The position numbers and the translations under genes are program-made. A stretch of DNA of 6,544 bases from DTDX01 sp964608455 (GTDB lineage: Archaea > Thermoproteota > Bathyarchaeia > 40CM-2-53-6 > DTDX01): assembly GCA_964608455.1 (NCBI GenBank), contig CAZSNM010000030.1, positions 1 to 6,544 on the forward strand, in the 5' to 3' direction. This document shows positions 1-5,505 of this stretch, piece after piece. The notes beneath the pieces were generated by a model. That model did not search any database. It saw nothing but the letters and a program-made list of their open reading frames with translations, and was not told the DNA's origin. Position 1 is the first letter of the stretch, and each line of letters opens with the position of its first letter.

Positions 1-4
1 TAAA

Positions 5-754
5 ATGGAAGAAGAAAAAATAAAAATGCATATTCAAAAAAGATATTCTCAAGCAGCTGAAAGAGAGGAATGCTGCTCTTGCGCTTCAATAGAAGATCCT
101 TTAACTCAAGCAAAGCTTCTTGGATATTCCGAGGAAGAGTTAAAGCAGGCTCCTGAAGAAGCTTTTCTAGGGCTTGGCTGCGGAAACCCAACAGCTTTGG
201 CAGAATTAAAAGAAGGCGAAACAGTTTTAGATTTAGGTTCAGGCGCAGGCATAGATGTTTTTTTAGCTTCAAAAAAAGTTGGATCTAAAGGTTTAGCTAT
301 AGGCGTTGACATGACTAAGGAAATGGTTAAAAAAGCTAGAAAAATAGCTAAAAAATATGGTTATACAAATGTGGAGTTTAAGCTTGGAGAAATTGAAAAT
401 TTACCAATTGAAGATAACTCGGTTGATGTTGTAATAAGCAATTGCGTTATAAACCTTTGCATTGATAAATTAAAAGCCTTTAAAGAAGCATATAGAGTTT
501 TAAAGCCTGGAGGAAGATTAATAATTTCAGATTTAGTTACCAATGGAGAATTACCTGAAGAAGTTAAAAAAAATCTTGATGCTTGGGCTGAATGCATTGC
601 TGGAGCCATGGAAAAAAACGAATATTTAAAAGTTATAAAAGAAGCTGGATTTAAAAATGTAACAGTTATTTCTGAGAAAAAATATTATGAGCCTGGAATG
701 GATGAAAAATTAATTGGAAAAATCTTAAGCATAAATGTTAAAGCTTATAAATAA
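5..754 (+). CDS. arsM: Arsenite S-adenosylmethionine methyltransferase (ArsM)
   Basis: Cytosolic class I methyltransferase that transfers methyl groups from S-adenosylmethionine to trivalent arsenic, giving methylated and finally volatile arsenicals. The 249 residues read in order: a short helix with a cysteine cluster CCSC (residues 23-26), a GLGCGNP segment with Cys59, SAM-binding motif I LDLGSGAGID (75-84), the acidic GVD (100-102) that should contact the SAM ribose, SNCVINL with Cys147, RVLKPGG (164-170), and ECIAGA with Cys197. Known ArsM/AS3MT enzymes use two As-binding cysteines 50 residues apart, and Cys147/Cys197 have exactly that spacing; Cys59 and one of Cys23-26 probably match the two N-terminal cysteines. 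Length is typical for a prokaryotic ArsM. The first Met is used because it keeps the usual N-terminus; Met8 is an alternative. The upstream region lies outside the window, so promoter and operon are unknown. No arsR, arsB or arsC is visible here. Confidence 0.95.
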   Translation: MEEEKIKMHIQKRYSQAAEREECCSCASIEDPLTQAKLLGYSEEELKQAPEEAFLGLGCGNPTALAELKEGETVLDLGSGAGIDVFLASKKVGSKGLAIGVDMTKEMVKKARKIAKKYGYTNVEFKLGEIENLPIEDNSVDVVISNCVINLCIDKLKAFKEAYRVLKPGGRLIISDLVTNGELPEEVKKNLDAWAECIAGAMEKNEYLKVIKEAGFKNVTVISEKKYYEPGMDEKLIGKILSINVKAYK

Positions 755-818
755 ATTTCAAAATTTTACTTTATCTATTTTTAATAGTGTAAAGAAACCT
801 TTAAAAGCAAATTCGAAA

Positions 819-834
819 ATGCAATTTATTGCAT
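819..834. repeat. Palindrome ATGCAAT-TT-ATTGCAT
   Basis: Two perfect 7-nt arms (819-825 and 828-834) are separated by two T residues. The spacer is too short for a normal hairpin with the full stem, so a dimeric protein site or a shorter cruciform is more likely. It lies in the convergent gap after arsM, which also has ACATATGT, an 8-nt perfect palindrome, at 843-850. No function is assigned. Confidence 0.4.
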
Positions 835-852
835 AAAATCATACATATGTCT

Positions 853-889
853 TTGGTTTAATATTCTTTCCAAAAAAGCTATTAACCAA
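853..889. terminator. Imperfect hairpin in the convergent gap, possible bidirectional transcript end
   Basis: TTGGTT (853-858) pairs with AACCAA (884-889). After one bulged T, AATA (860-863) pairs with TATT (880-883), and inside the loop CTTT (866-869) can pair with AAAG (875-878). The structure sits between the stop codons of arsM and the aminotransferase gene. On the + strand a run of seven T (914-920) follows, matching archaeal oligo-T termination for arsM. On the minus strand the A-run 872-877 reads as six T and could end the opposite transcript. The pairing is seen directly; the termination role is inferred. Confidence 0.45.
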
Positions 890-931
890 GCAAAATTAAA
901 TATGAAATAATTGTTTTTTTAATTCTGTGTT

Positions 932-2227
932 TCACACTATTTTTTTAGTGAATTCTTCAATTAAAAATAAAAATTTTTCTTTATCCTCATTTGTATGAGC
1001 TGAAGAAAGAAAGAAATGCGGTGTTAAAGGCGTAAGATAAGCAACACCATTGTTAATCATAAATTCAAATAATTTTTTAGCTAAATCTTTATTTTTAGTT
1101 TTTTCAATTATTAGTGCATTTATTGGTTTTTCGCTTGTAAAATGAATAGCGAAAAAAGAATTTAATCCTGTAACATATGCTTTTAAATTTTTTTCTTCAA
1201 AAACTTCATTTAATTCCCTTTTAATTTTTTCTCCTAAATTATCTATTCGCCTATAAAAGTCTTCTCCCATCTTTTTTAATTCCATTATTAATTCATAACC
1301 CATTCTCATTGTTAAAGCATTTCCAGTATATGTTCCGCCATGAAAAACTCTATCCCAAAAGTTAGGATTTTTAATTTGATCAATTTTCTCCATAATTTCA
1401 TTTTTACCGCAAAATGCACCTGCGCCAGGAAAATATTGACCGCCAACAGCTTTACCTAAAGTTGTTAAATCAGGTTTTACATTGTAAAAATGTTGAGCAC
1501 CTTTAAAAAATCTAAAACCTGTTATTACTTCATCAAAAATTAACAATGCATTTTTTTCATCGCATAATTCCCTAAGCCCCTTTAAAAACTCTTTTTCAGC
1601 AGGTATAATTCCTGCAGCTCCCATCACCGGCTCAACTATTATGCAAGCCAATTCTTCTCTTTTCACCTTTTGATATACACCTTCTAAATCATTATAAGGA
1701 AGAATTATTGTATTTTTAATTGAATCCTCAGTTAAGCCAAGAGATGCAGGTTTATCATATGGGTAATTAACTGATTTATGAAGAGCATCATAGCCTCCAT
1801 GCCATCCCCCTTCAAACTTACCAATTTTATTTTTTCCTGTATAAGCTCTAGCAAGCCTAATTGCATACATGTTAGCTTCAGTTCCGCTATTTGTTGGTCT
1901 AACCATATCTGCAGAAAACCATTCGCAAACAGCTTTAGCCCATTTAATTTCCCATTCATTACACCAACCAAAATGAAAACCATAATTCAATTGTTCTTTT
2001 AAAGCATTTATTATTGGCTCATACATATGTCCCGTTATTATTGCTCCATGCCCCATCCAAAAATCTATATATTCATTTCCATCAACATCCCAAATTTTGC
2101 TTCCCTTAGCTTTAACTACATAAAATGGGTAAGGTTCAAAATATCTTAATGCATATGTTACTCCACCTGGAAGAAACTTTTTAGCCTCCTCAAAAAGCTT
2201 TTTTGATTTTTCCCTATTAAAATTCAT
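932..2227 (-). CDS. Class III PLP aminotransferase, glutamate-1-semialdehyde aminomutase-like
   Basis: Fold-type I pyridoxal-phosphate enzyme of the HemL-like branch. The pattern agrees over the whole length: N-terminal LPGGV, phosphate-loop NSGTEANMYAIRLARAYTG (Asn113 onward), KFEGGWHGG, YNDLEGV, IVEPVMG, IFDEVITGFR with the pyridine-binding Asp232, and TLGKAVGG with the Schiff-base Lys259. Asp-to-Lys spacing is 27, one less than in HemL. Where HemL has GGGMPVGA after the lysine, this protein has GGQYFPGAGA, so the substrate may not be glutamate-1-semialdehyde and plain transamination is equally possible. Start choice: ATGs lie at 2236, 2233 and 2227; AAAGG (2241-2237) touches the first but stands 9 nt before the third, so I use 2227 (431 residues). 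The dehydrogenase gene ends 35 nt upstream, and co-transcription is likely. Fold and PLP chemistry are near certain; the reaction is not. A canonical heme-pathway HemL is the main alternative. Confidence 0.9.
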   Translation of the reverse strand: MNFNREKSKKLFEEAKKFLPGGVTYALRYFEPYPFYVVKAKGSKIWDVDGNEYIDFWMGHGAIITGHMYEPIINALKEQLNYGFHFGWCNEWEIKWAKAVCEWFSADMVRPTNSGTEANMYAIRLARAYTGKNKIGKFEGGWHGGYDALHKSVNYPYDKPASLGLTEDSIKNTIILPYNDLEGVYQKVKREELACIIVEPVMGAAGIIPAEKEFLKGLRELCDEKNALLIFDEVITGFRFFKGAQHFYNVKPDLTTLGKAVGGQYFPGAGAFCGKNEIMEKIDQIKNPNFWDRVFHGGTYTGNALTMRMGYELIMELKKMGEDFYRRIDNLGEKIKRELNEVFEEKNLKAYVTGLNSFFAIHFTSEKPINALIIEKTKNKDLAKKLFEFMINNGVAYLTPLTPHFFLSSAHTNEDKEKFLFLIEEFTKKIV

Positions 2228-2245
2228 TTTCATCATCCTTTAATG

Positions 2246-2257
2246 TTTATGCATAAA
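2246..2257. repeat. 12-nt perfect palindrome TTTATGCATAAA between two minus-strand genes
   Basis: Perfect self-complementary 12-mer in the short gap between the dehydrogenase stop and the aminotransferase start. On the minus strand its TTTAT could act as a weak TATA box, with initiation expected close to the aminotransferase start, so an internal leaderless promoter or an operator is possible. The palindrome is seen; the role is inference. Confidence 0.35.
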
Positions 2258-2262
2258 TTGAT

Positions 2263-3246
2263 TTAAAGAAAAATTGAGGGTATAAATTCTTTCATTGTTA
2301 TTAATCCTTTAGGCGCCTTTAAAACTTTAGGAATCATATTTATAATTGTTGCTGCTGTAGCTATATCGCCTGAAGTTCCATATTCGTTTCTCCATTTAAG
2401 CGGTGGTTCCCCATCAATAGTTATTTCATCAAAATCTTTTTGGTTTACAGCAGCTATTAAATCAAGCTTAATAAATTCTTTTTCATTAATATAGCCTATT
2501 CCATAACCTTTTACACCGCATATTTGCCCAGGATTTATCTTAAAATATTTTGTTTCTAAATTTTTATCGGCTATAATAGGTTCTTGTTTTTCCTCAACTT
2601 TATCTATTTTAACTCCAATTATTGAAGCTAATAAAAGTATTGATTCAGCATAACCAATATGACCTAAAGCTTTATTTTTAAATTCTTCAATATTCATGCT
2701 TAACCCATACTTTTTTTGAAAAGAGTATCTTCTTAAAGCAGCATTTATGGATCTAATAACATGAATTTTATTTATTTTAATGCATGAAAGCGTTAAAAAT
2801 GCTGGGAGAGAATCAAAAATAAAACCTGGGTTTACGCCTGTTCCAAGAATTGAAACTTTACTTTTTTTAGCTTCTTCATCTATTAAATTTGCAAGCTTAG
2901 GATACCTATACCATGGATAAGATAATGTTTCAGCTGTAGAAATAACATTAACCCCAGCCTTAATACATTTAATTAATTGAGGATATATTTCATTTAAGTT
3001 CGTTAAGGTTGAATGAAGCACTATTTGAGGTTTAGCTTCGCTTAAAAATTTTTCAGCTTCATCATCATGAACAACTTTAGCCTCAATCCTTTTACCTAAG
3101 TTTAAAACCTCCCCTAAGTCTCTATCGGTTTTTTCTTGATCGATTTCTATTCCACCAATCAATTTAACGCCTTTTTTATCTAAAAGGATTTTAGCTATTA
3201 AAGATCCTATATAACCTAAACCGTAAACCGCAACTTTAATGCTCAT
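2263..3246 (-). CDS. Diaminopentanoate dehydrogenase-like (DapB-fold) NAD(P)-dependent oxidoreductase
   Basis: The 327 residues start with a Rossmann dinucleotide site (VYGLGYIGS, Gly9-Gly11-Gly14) and continue with features of the dihydrodipicolinate-reductase-like fold: ISTAETLSYPW (102-112) and GTGVNPGFIFDSLP (135-148). The C-terminal half has the pattern I associate with the 2,4-diaminopentanoate dehydrogenase family: RSINAALRR (165-173), GHIGYAES (195-202), ITIDGEPPL (275-283), and GDIATAATIINMIPKVLKAPKGLITM (split here as GDIATAATIINMIPKV, 293-308, and the LITM that follows). Family members oxidatively deaminate or reduce amino/keto acids with NAD(P). The true substrate is unknown, since no ornithine aminomutase or thiolase genes are nearby. 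The aminotransferase gene follows closely and probably shares the pathway. No Shine-Dalgarno precedes the ATG; a TATA box about 28 nt upstream points to a leaderless mRNA. Not a diaminopimelate-pathway DapB by length or C-terminus. Confidence 0.87.
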   Translation of the reverse strand: MSIKVAVYGLGYIGSLIAKILLDKKGVKLIGGIEIDQEKTDRDLGEVLNLGKRIEAKVVHDDEAEKFLSEAKPQIVLHSTLTNLNEIYPQLIKCIKAGVNVISTAETLSYPWYRYPKLANLIDEEAKKSKVSILGTGVNPGFIFDSLPAFLTLSCIKINKIHVIRSINAALRRYSFQKKYGLSMNIEEFKNKALGHIGYAESILLLASIIGVKIDKVEEKQEPIIADKNLETKYFKINPGQICGVKGYGIGYINEKEFIKLDLIAAVNQKDFDEITIDGEPPLKWRNEYGTSGDIATAATIINMIPKVLKAPKGLITMKEFIPSIFL

Positions 3247-3271
3247 AAAAAATTAAGAATGAAGCTTTCAA

Positions 3272-3278
3272 TTATAAA
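3272..3278 (-). promoter_or_regulatory. TATA box for leaderless dehydrogenase transcript
   Basis: Minus-strand TTTATAA sits in the 37-nt gap after the epimerase stop. Archaeal initiation usually lies about 25 nt downstream, which here falls within a few bases of the dehydrogenase ATG (3246). There is no Shine-Dalgarno before that ATG, as expected for a leaderless message. Position is seen; use as a promoter is inferred. Confidence 0.5.
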
Positions 3279-3283
3279 TGTTT

Positions 3284-4186
3284 TTAAACTTTAATTATTT
3301 TTTTAATTCCTTCCTCTAAAGAGACTTCAGGTTTATAATTTAAAAGCTTCATAGCTTTCGATATGTCTGCTTGGCTATGCTTTATATCTCCTTTTCTTTC
3401 AGGCATATAAATGGGTTTTTTATAAAAACCGAAGGCATCCATCACTATTTCCGCTAGTTGATTTATTGTTGTTGCTTTTCCAAAGCCTATATTATATGTT
3501 TCATTGAAGTTTTTTGTTTTTATCGCTAGCTCTACAGCTTTAGCAACATCTCCTACATAAACAAAATCTCTAGTTTGCAAGCCATCTCCATAAATTATTA
3601 AAGGTTTTCTTTTTCTTGCTTTTTCAATAAATTTAGAAATTACGCCTGCGTACTCCCCTTTTTGCCCTTCTCCATAAACATTGAAAAGCCTTAATATTAC
3701 ATAGTTTACAGTGTATAAATTGCTGTAAGCCTTCACCCAATATTCAGCTGAAAGCTTTGAGGCTCCATAAGGGTTTATCGGGTTTAAATCGTGCTCTTCA
3801 TTTATAGGCAAATGCTTCGGCTCTCCATAAACAGCTGCTGAACTTAAATATATTATTTTTTCAGCGATTTTAGAGGTTGCTTTAAGCAAATTCACCGTGG
3901 AAGCAACATTATTCTCTAAATACTCTAAGGGTTTTTTAATTGATTCTTTAGCGTTTATATATGCGGCTGCATGCACTATCACGCTTTTCCTCGCATGCTT
4001 AATAATTTTTCTTAAATCTCCTCTAAGATCAAGCTTTTCTATGGCTATTCCCTTTAAAACACTTTTCACATTCTTTATAGATCTTTCAAAGCTATCAAAA
4101 ACTATTACATCGTAACCTTCCTGCTTTAAATAGCTTGCAATATTGCTTCCTATAAAGCCTGCCCCACCAGTAATTAAAACCTTCAT
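3284..4186 (-). CDS. NAD-dependent epimerase/dehydratase, GalE-like nucleotide-sugar 4-epimerase
   Basis: Extended short-chain dehydrogenase of 300 residues that should interconvert or modify UDP-sugars in the cytosol, feeding surface glycans, glycolipids or protein glycosylation. Seen in the protein: NAD-binding GGAGFIGS (7-14), Asp31 at the end of the second strand for ribose binding, LDLRGD (52-57), VHAAAYINAKES (71-82), the catalytic set Ser116 (LSSAAVYG), Tyr140 and Lys144 (NPYGASK), RLFNVYGEGQ, and the C-terminal sugar-nucleotide part GDGLQTRDFVYVGDVA and RKGDIKHSQADISKA. The spacing of Ser, Tyr and Lys matches E. coli GalE closely. Short archaeal GalE-like proteins of about 300 residues are common and their exact sugars are hard to tell, so no gene symbol is given. 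It is divergent from vapB and has its own TATA box; the dehydrogenase gene begins 37 nt after its stop. Confidence 0.92.
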   Translation of the reverse strand: MKVLITGGAGFIGSNIASYLKQEGYDVIVFDSFERSIKNVKSVLKGIAIEKLDLRGDLRKIIKHARKSVIVHAAAYINAKESIKKPLEYLENNVASTVNLLKATSKIAEKIIYLSSAAVYGEPKHLPINEEHDLNPINPYGASKLSAEYWVKAYSNLYTVNYVILRLFNVYGEGQKGEYAGVISKFIEKARKRKPLIIYGDGLQTRDFVYVGDVAKAVELAIKTKNFNETYNIGFGKATTINQLAEIVMDAFGFYKKPIYMPERKGDIKHSQADISKAMKLLNYKPEVSLEEGIKKIIKV

Positions 4187-4212
4187 TTAAACCACTTAAA
4201 AATTCAACCTTA

Positions 4213-4220
4213 ATTATAAA
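4213..4220 (-). promoter_or_regulatory. TATA box for the epimerase gene
   Basis: Minus-strand TTTATAAT, with the expected start of transcription about 25 nt downstream near 4190, only a few bases before the ATG at 4186. The leader would be nearly absent; AGTGG just before the ATG is a weak Shine-Dalgarno at best. A perfect palindrome abuts the box on its upstream side (4221-4230). Confidence 0.5.
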
Positions 4221-4230
4221 TAATGCATTA
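4221..4230. repeat. 10-nt perfect palindrome TAATGCATTA next to the epimerase TATA box
   Basis: Self-complementary 10-mer occupying the TFB-recognition position immediately upstream of the epimerase TATA box, in the divergent region shared with vapBC. It could be an operator, but ATGCAT occurs several times in this AT-rich window, also within genes, so chance is possible. Confidence 0.3.
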
Positions 4231-4270
4231 GCTTCATTAAAGGCTTAAAGGGCAACGAAGGAAAAAAGTT

Positions 4271-4313
4271 TTAGTTTACCAATTAATTTATTAATTAGTT
4301 TACCTTTAAGGTA
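4271..4313 (+). promoter_or_regulatory. vapBC promoter and probable autoregulatory operator
   Basis: Two identical 10-nt direct repeats TTAGTTTACC lie at 4271-4280 and 4295-4304, starting 24 nt apart. The second overlaps a palindrome, TACCTT-T-AAGGTA (4301-4313), with perfect 6-nt arms. Between the repeats, TTTATTAA (4287-4294) is a plausible TATA box, which would start transcription near 4316 and leave a leader of about 12 nt containing GGTGG (4319-4323). Ribbon-helix-helix VapB antitoxins commonly repress their own operon through repeated palindromic sites, and these elements sit between TATA box and start as a repressor site should. Elements seen; function inferred. Confidence 0.5.
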
Positions 4314-4327
4314 TATTTGGTGGTTTA

Positions 4328-4555
4328 ATGAGCGTTGTAAGCGTTAAAATCCCTAAGAAAATGAAAGAAAAAATGAAGGAATATAATAAAATCATAAATT
4401 GGCCTGAAGAAATTAGAAGATTTATAATCGCTAAAATTGAGGAGGTTGAAAGAAGCAAAGCATTAGAAAATGCTATTAAGCTTTTAGAAAAAATACCTTT
4501 AACAGATAGGGGAACAGCTAAAGCTCTTGTGAGGGAAAACCGTGATAGTCATTGA
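4328..4555 (+). CDS. vapB: VapB-type antitoxin (ribbon-helix-helix)
   Basis: Protein of 75 residues that should bind and neutralise the VapC toxin encoded next and repress the operon as a complex with it. The N-terminus SVVSVKIPKKMKEKMKEY fits a ribbon strand followed by helix, then NWPEEIRRFI (24-33) a second helix: a typical archaeal VapB layout. The lysine- and glutamate-rich middle is helical, and the end RGTAKALVRENRD is the conserved tail that in this antitoxin group carries the toxin-binding region. The start is well supported by GGTGG with a 4-nt spacer. The 3' end overlaps vapC by 14 nt, giving translational coupling. No membrane segment or signal peptide. Confidence 0.88.
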   Translation: MSVVSVKIPKKMKEKMKEYNKIINWPEEIRRFIIAKIEEVERSKALENAIKLLEKIPLTDRGTAKALVRENRDSH

Positions 4556-4946
4556 TGCGTCGGCTTTAACTAAATTTGTTTTAAAGGAGGAAGGATGGGA
4601 AGAAGTAACTCCTTATTTAAAAACTGGAGCGGTCTCCATAGATCTTGTGATAAAGGAGGTTGCTAACGCTGTTTGGAAAAAGTTTAAACAGGGGGCTGTC
4701 TCGATTAAAGAAGCAAAGATTATTCTTCAAGCTTTAAAGGAAATCGTGGAAAAAGTAATTAAAATTGAAGGGGAACTCAACTATATTGACGAAGCTGTTA
4801 AGATAGCTTTTAATCGAAATATAACAATTTATGATTCACTTTACATAGCGATGGCAAAGATAAAAGGGTTAAATCTGCTAACAATGGATGAAAATCAAGC
4901 GAACGCTGCAAAAGCTGAAAATATAATTGTAATCATTCTAAAATAA
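4542..4946 (+). CDS. vapC: VapC toxin, PIN-domain ribonuclease
   Basis: PIN-domain Mg-dependent endoribonuclease of 134 residues, the toxin partner of the overlapping VapB; family members cut tRNA or rRNA and halt translation. The acidic catalytic quartet is complete: Asp5 (VIDASAL), Glu39 (IKEVANAVWK), Asp98 (TIYDSLYIAMA) and Asp116 (LLTMDEN), with the usual order and spacing, so the enzyme should be active. Translation starts at a GTG preceded by GAGGG (4531-4535) with a 6-nt spacer inside the vapB coding end; the 14-nt overlap implies coupled synthesis with antitoxin first. Downstream is a short T-run (4951-4955) and then a repeat shared with the end of the broken nucleotidyltransferase gene. 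Confidence 0.93.
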   Translation: MIVIDASALTKFVLKEEGWEEVTPYLKTGAVSIDLVIKEVANAVWKKFKQGAVSIKEAKIILQALKEIVEKVIKIEGELNYIDEAVKIAFNRNITIYDSLYIAMAKIKGLNLLTMDENQANAAKAENIIVIILK

Positions 4947-4967
4947 ATAATTTTTCAAAATGAAAGT

Positions 4968-4990
4968 TTGCTTTAAAAACCTTAAAAACT
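4968..4990 (+). repeat. Copy A of a 24-nt repeat, after vapC
   Basis: TTGCT plus the 15-mer AAAACCTTAAAAACT (4976-4990). The same arrangement, one base longer in the middle, recurs at 6183-6206. Within this copy AACCTT (4978-4983) can pair with AAGGTT (4992-4997) over an 8-nt loop, so it may form a small hairpin 3' of vapC; the other copy lacks the second arm. Confidence 0.4.
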
Positions 4991-5045
4991 CAAGGTTAAT
5001 AAAGCTATTTATATGGAAACTTAATAAACCAAGAATCTCCCGGCT

Positions 5046-5072
5046 TTAATATATCAAGTTTCGATATATTAA
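5046..5072. repeat. Perfect inverted repeat, 10-nt arms and 7-nt loop
   Basis: TTAATATATC (5046-5055) and GATATATTAA (5063-5072) are exact reverse complements around the loop AAGTTTC. It lies 10 nt upstream of a strong TATA-like palindrome in the gap between vapC and the 117-residue gene. Best readings are an operator for a dimeric regulator of the downstream operon, or a hairpin in an RNA started from TTTATAT at 5008-5014. The loop is also complementary to GAAACTT at 5016-5022, so an alternative RNA pairing exists. Confidence 0.5.
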
Positions 5073-5082
5073 TTTATAAAAC

Positions 5083-5096
5083 ATTTTATATAAAAT
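5083..5096 (+). promoter_or_regulatory. TATA-box palindrome for the 117/98-residue operon
   Basis: ATTTTATATAAAAT is a 14-nt perfect palindrome containing the archaeal box A consensus TTTATATA. Transcription would start near 5113-5117, giving a leader of about 35-40 nt before the ATG at 5152. Being symmetric, it does not itself set direction, but no gene points the other way. GAGGAG at 5110-5115 lies too far from the ATG to be its ribosome site. Confidence 0.55.
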
Positions 5097-5151
5097 AAAC
5101 AATTATTGCGAGGAGTTGGTGAAAGTTTAAGCCTAAAGAGAGAAACCTAAG

Positions 5152-5505
5152 ATGTTTAATTTTAGTTTTGAAAACCTTTATTTTTTTAGGCGGTTGGGGT
5201 TAAGGAATGGAAATTGGTTTAGGCTTAATTGGCTTGATAAAGCCTTATACAACTGTGCTTTAAGGCTTGCTAAGGTTAGGGGAGAAATTAAAAATTTAGA
5301 TTTAATGGTTAAATTGGCTAAAATAATTTTAAGGCTTAAGGAAAAGCCTAAAACCGTTATATTTAGGCTTGGTTTAGCTAAGGCGTTAGCTTTAAAAAAG
5401 CTTTACGCCTTTAAAAACGTTTTTGATTGGGCTTTAAACCTTAAAAATTGGCTTAATGAGCCTAGCTATATTATGTATTTAGGTTTAAAGGAAGTTTATG
5501 GATGA
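5152..5505 (+). CDS. Uncharacterised basic, leucine-rich 117-residue protein
   Basis: I do not recognise a named family. The protein is rich in Leu, Lys, Asn and aromatic residues, lacks a signal peptide or clear membrane helix, and looks largely helical. The N-terminal part GLRNGNWFRLNWLDKALYNC (16-35) and the C-terminal NWLNEPSYIMYLGLKEVYG look like conserved blocks, and I have a vague memory of archaeal hypothetical proteins of this style. The motif [LF]RL or RRL recurs five times (RRLGL, FRLNW, LRLAK, LRLKE, FRLGL), written mostly with the same codons, so AGGCTT recurs in the DNA. The ATG is the first possible start after an in-frame stop at 5134-5136; AAAGAGAG (5135-5142) is a weak ribosome site. 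Its stop overlaps the next gene by 8 nt, which supports a real, co-translated gene. Confidence 0.68.
   Translation: MFNFSFENLYFFRRLGLRNGNWFRLNWLDKALYNCALRLAKVRGEIKNLDLMVKLAKIILRLKEKPKTVIFRLGLAKALALKKLYAFKNVFDWALNLKNWLNEPSYIMYLGLKEVYG

Noticed and set aside
106..609. Two minus-strand reading frames inside arsM
   Set aside because: They overlap a clear ArsM protein with all motifs, match no family by eye, and lack their own ribosome sites.
1732..2002. Overlapping frames on both strands inside the aminotransferase gene
   Set aside because: Shadows of the conserved PLP-enzyme frame; no family-like motifs in the translations.
3897..4115. 72-residue + strand frame opposite the epimerase gene
   Set aside because: Antisense to the NAD-binding half of the epimerase, hydrophobic by codon mirroring, no start signal.
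4960..5049. 29-codon reading frame just after vapC, very basic peptide
   Set aside because: No ribosome binding site before its ATG, it lies across the shared repeat, and its stop lies in an inverted-repeat arm. Composition is what AT-rich intergenic DNA gives.
5110..5130. GAGGAG followed by a three-codon frame (GTG AAA GTT TAA), possible leader peptide
   Set aside because: Too short to support and there is no attenuator structure between it and the gene; the GAGGAG may be chance.
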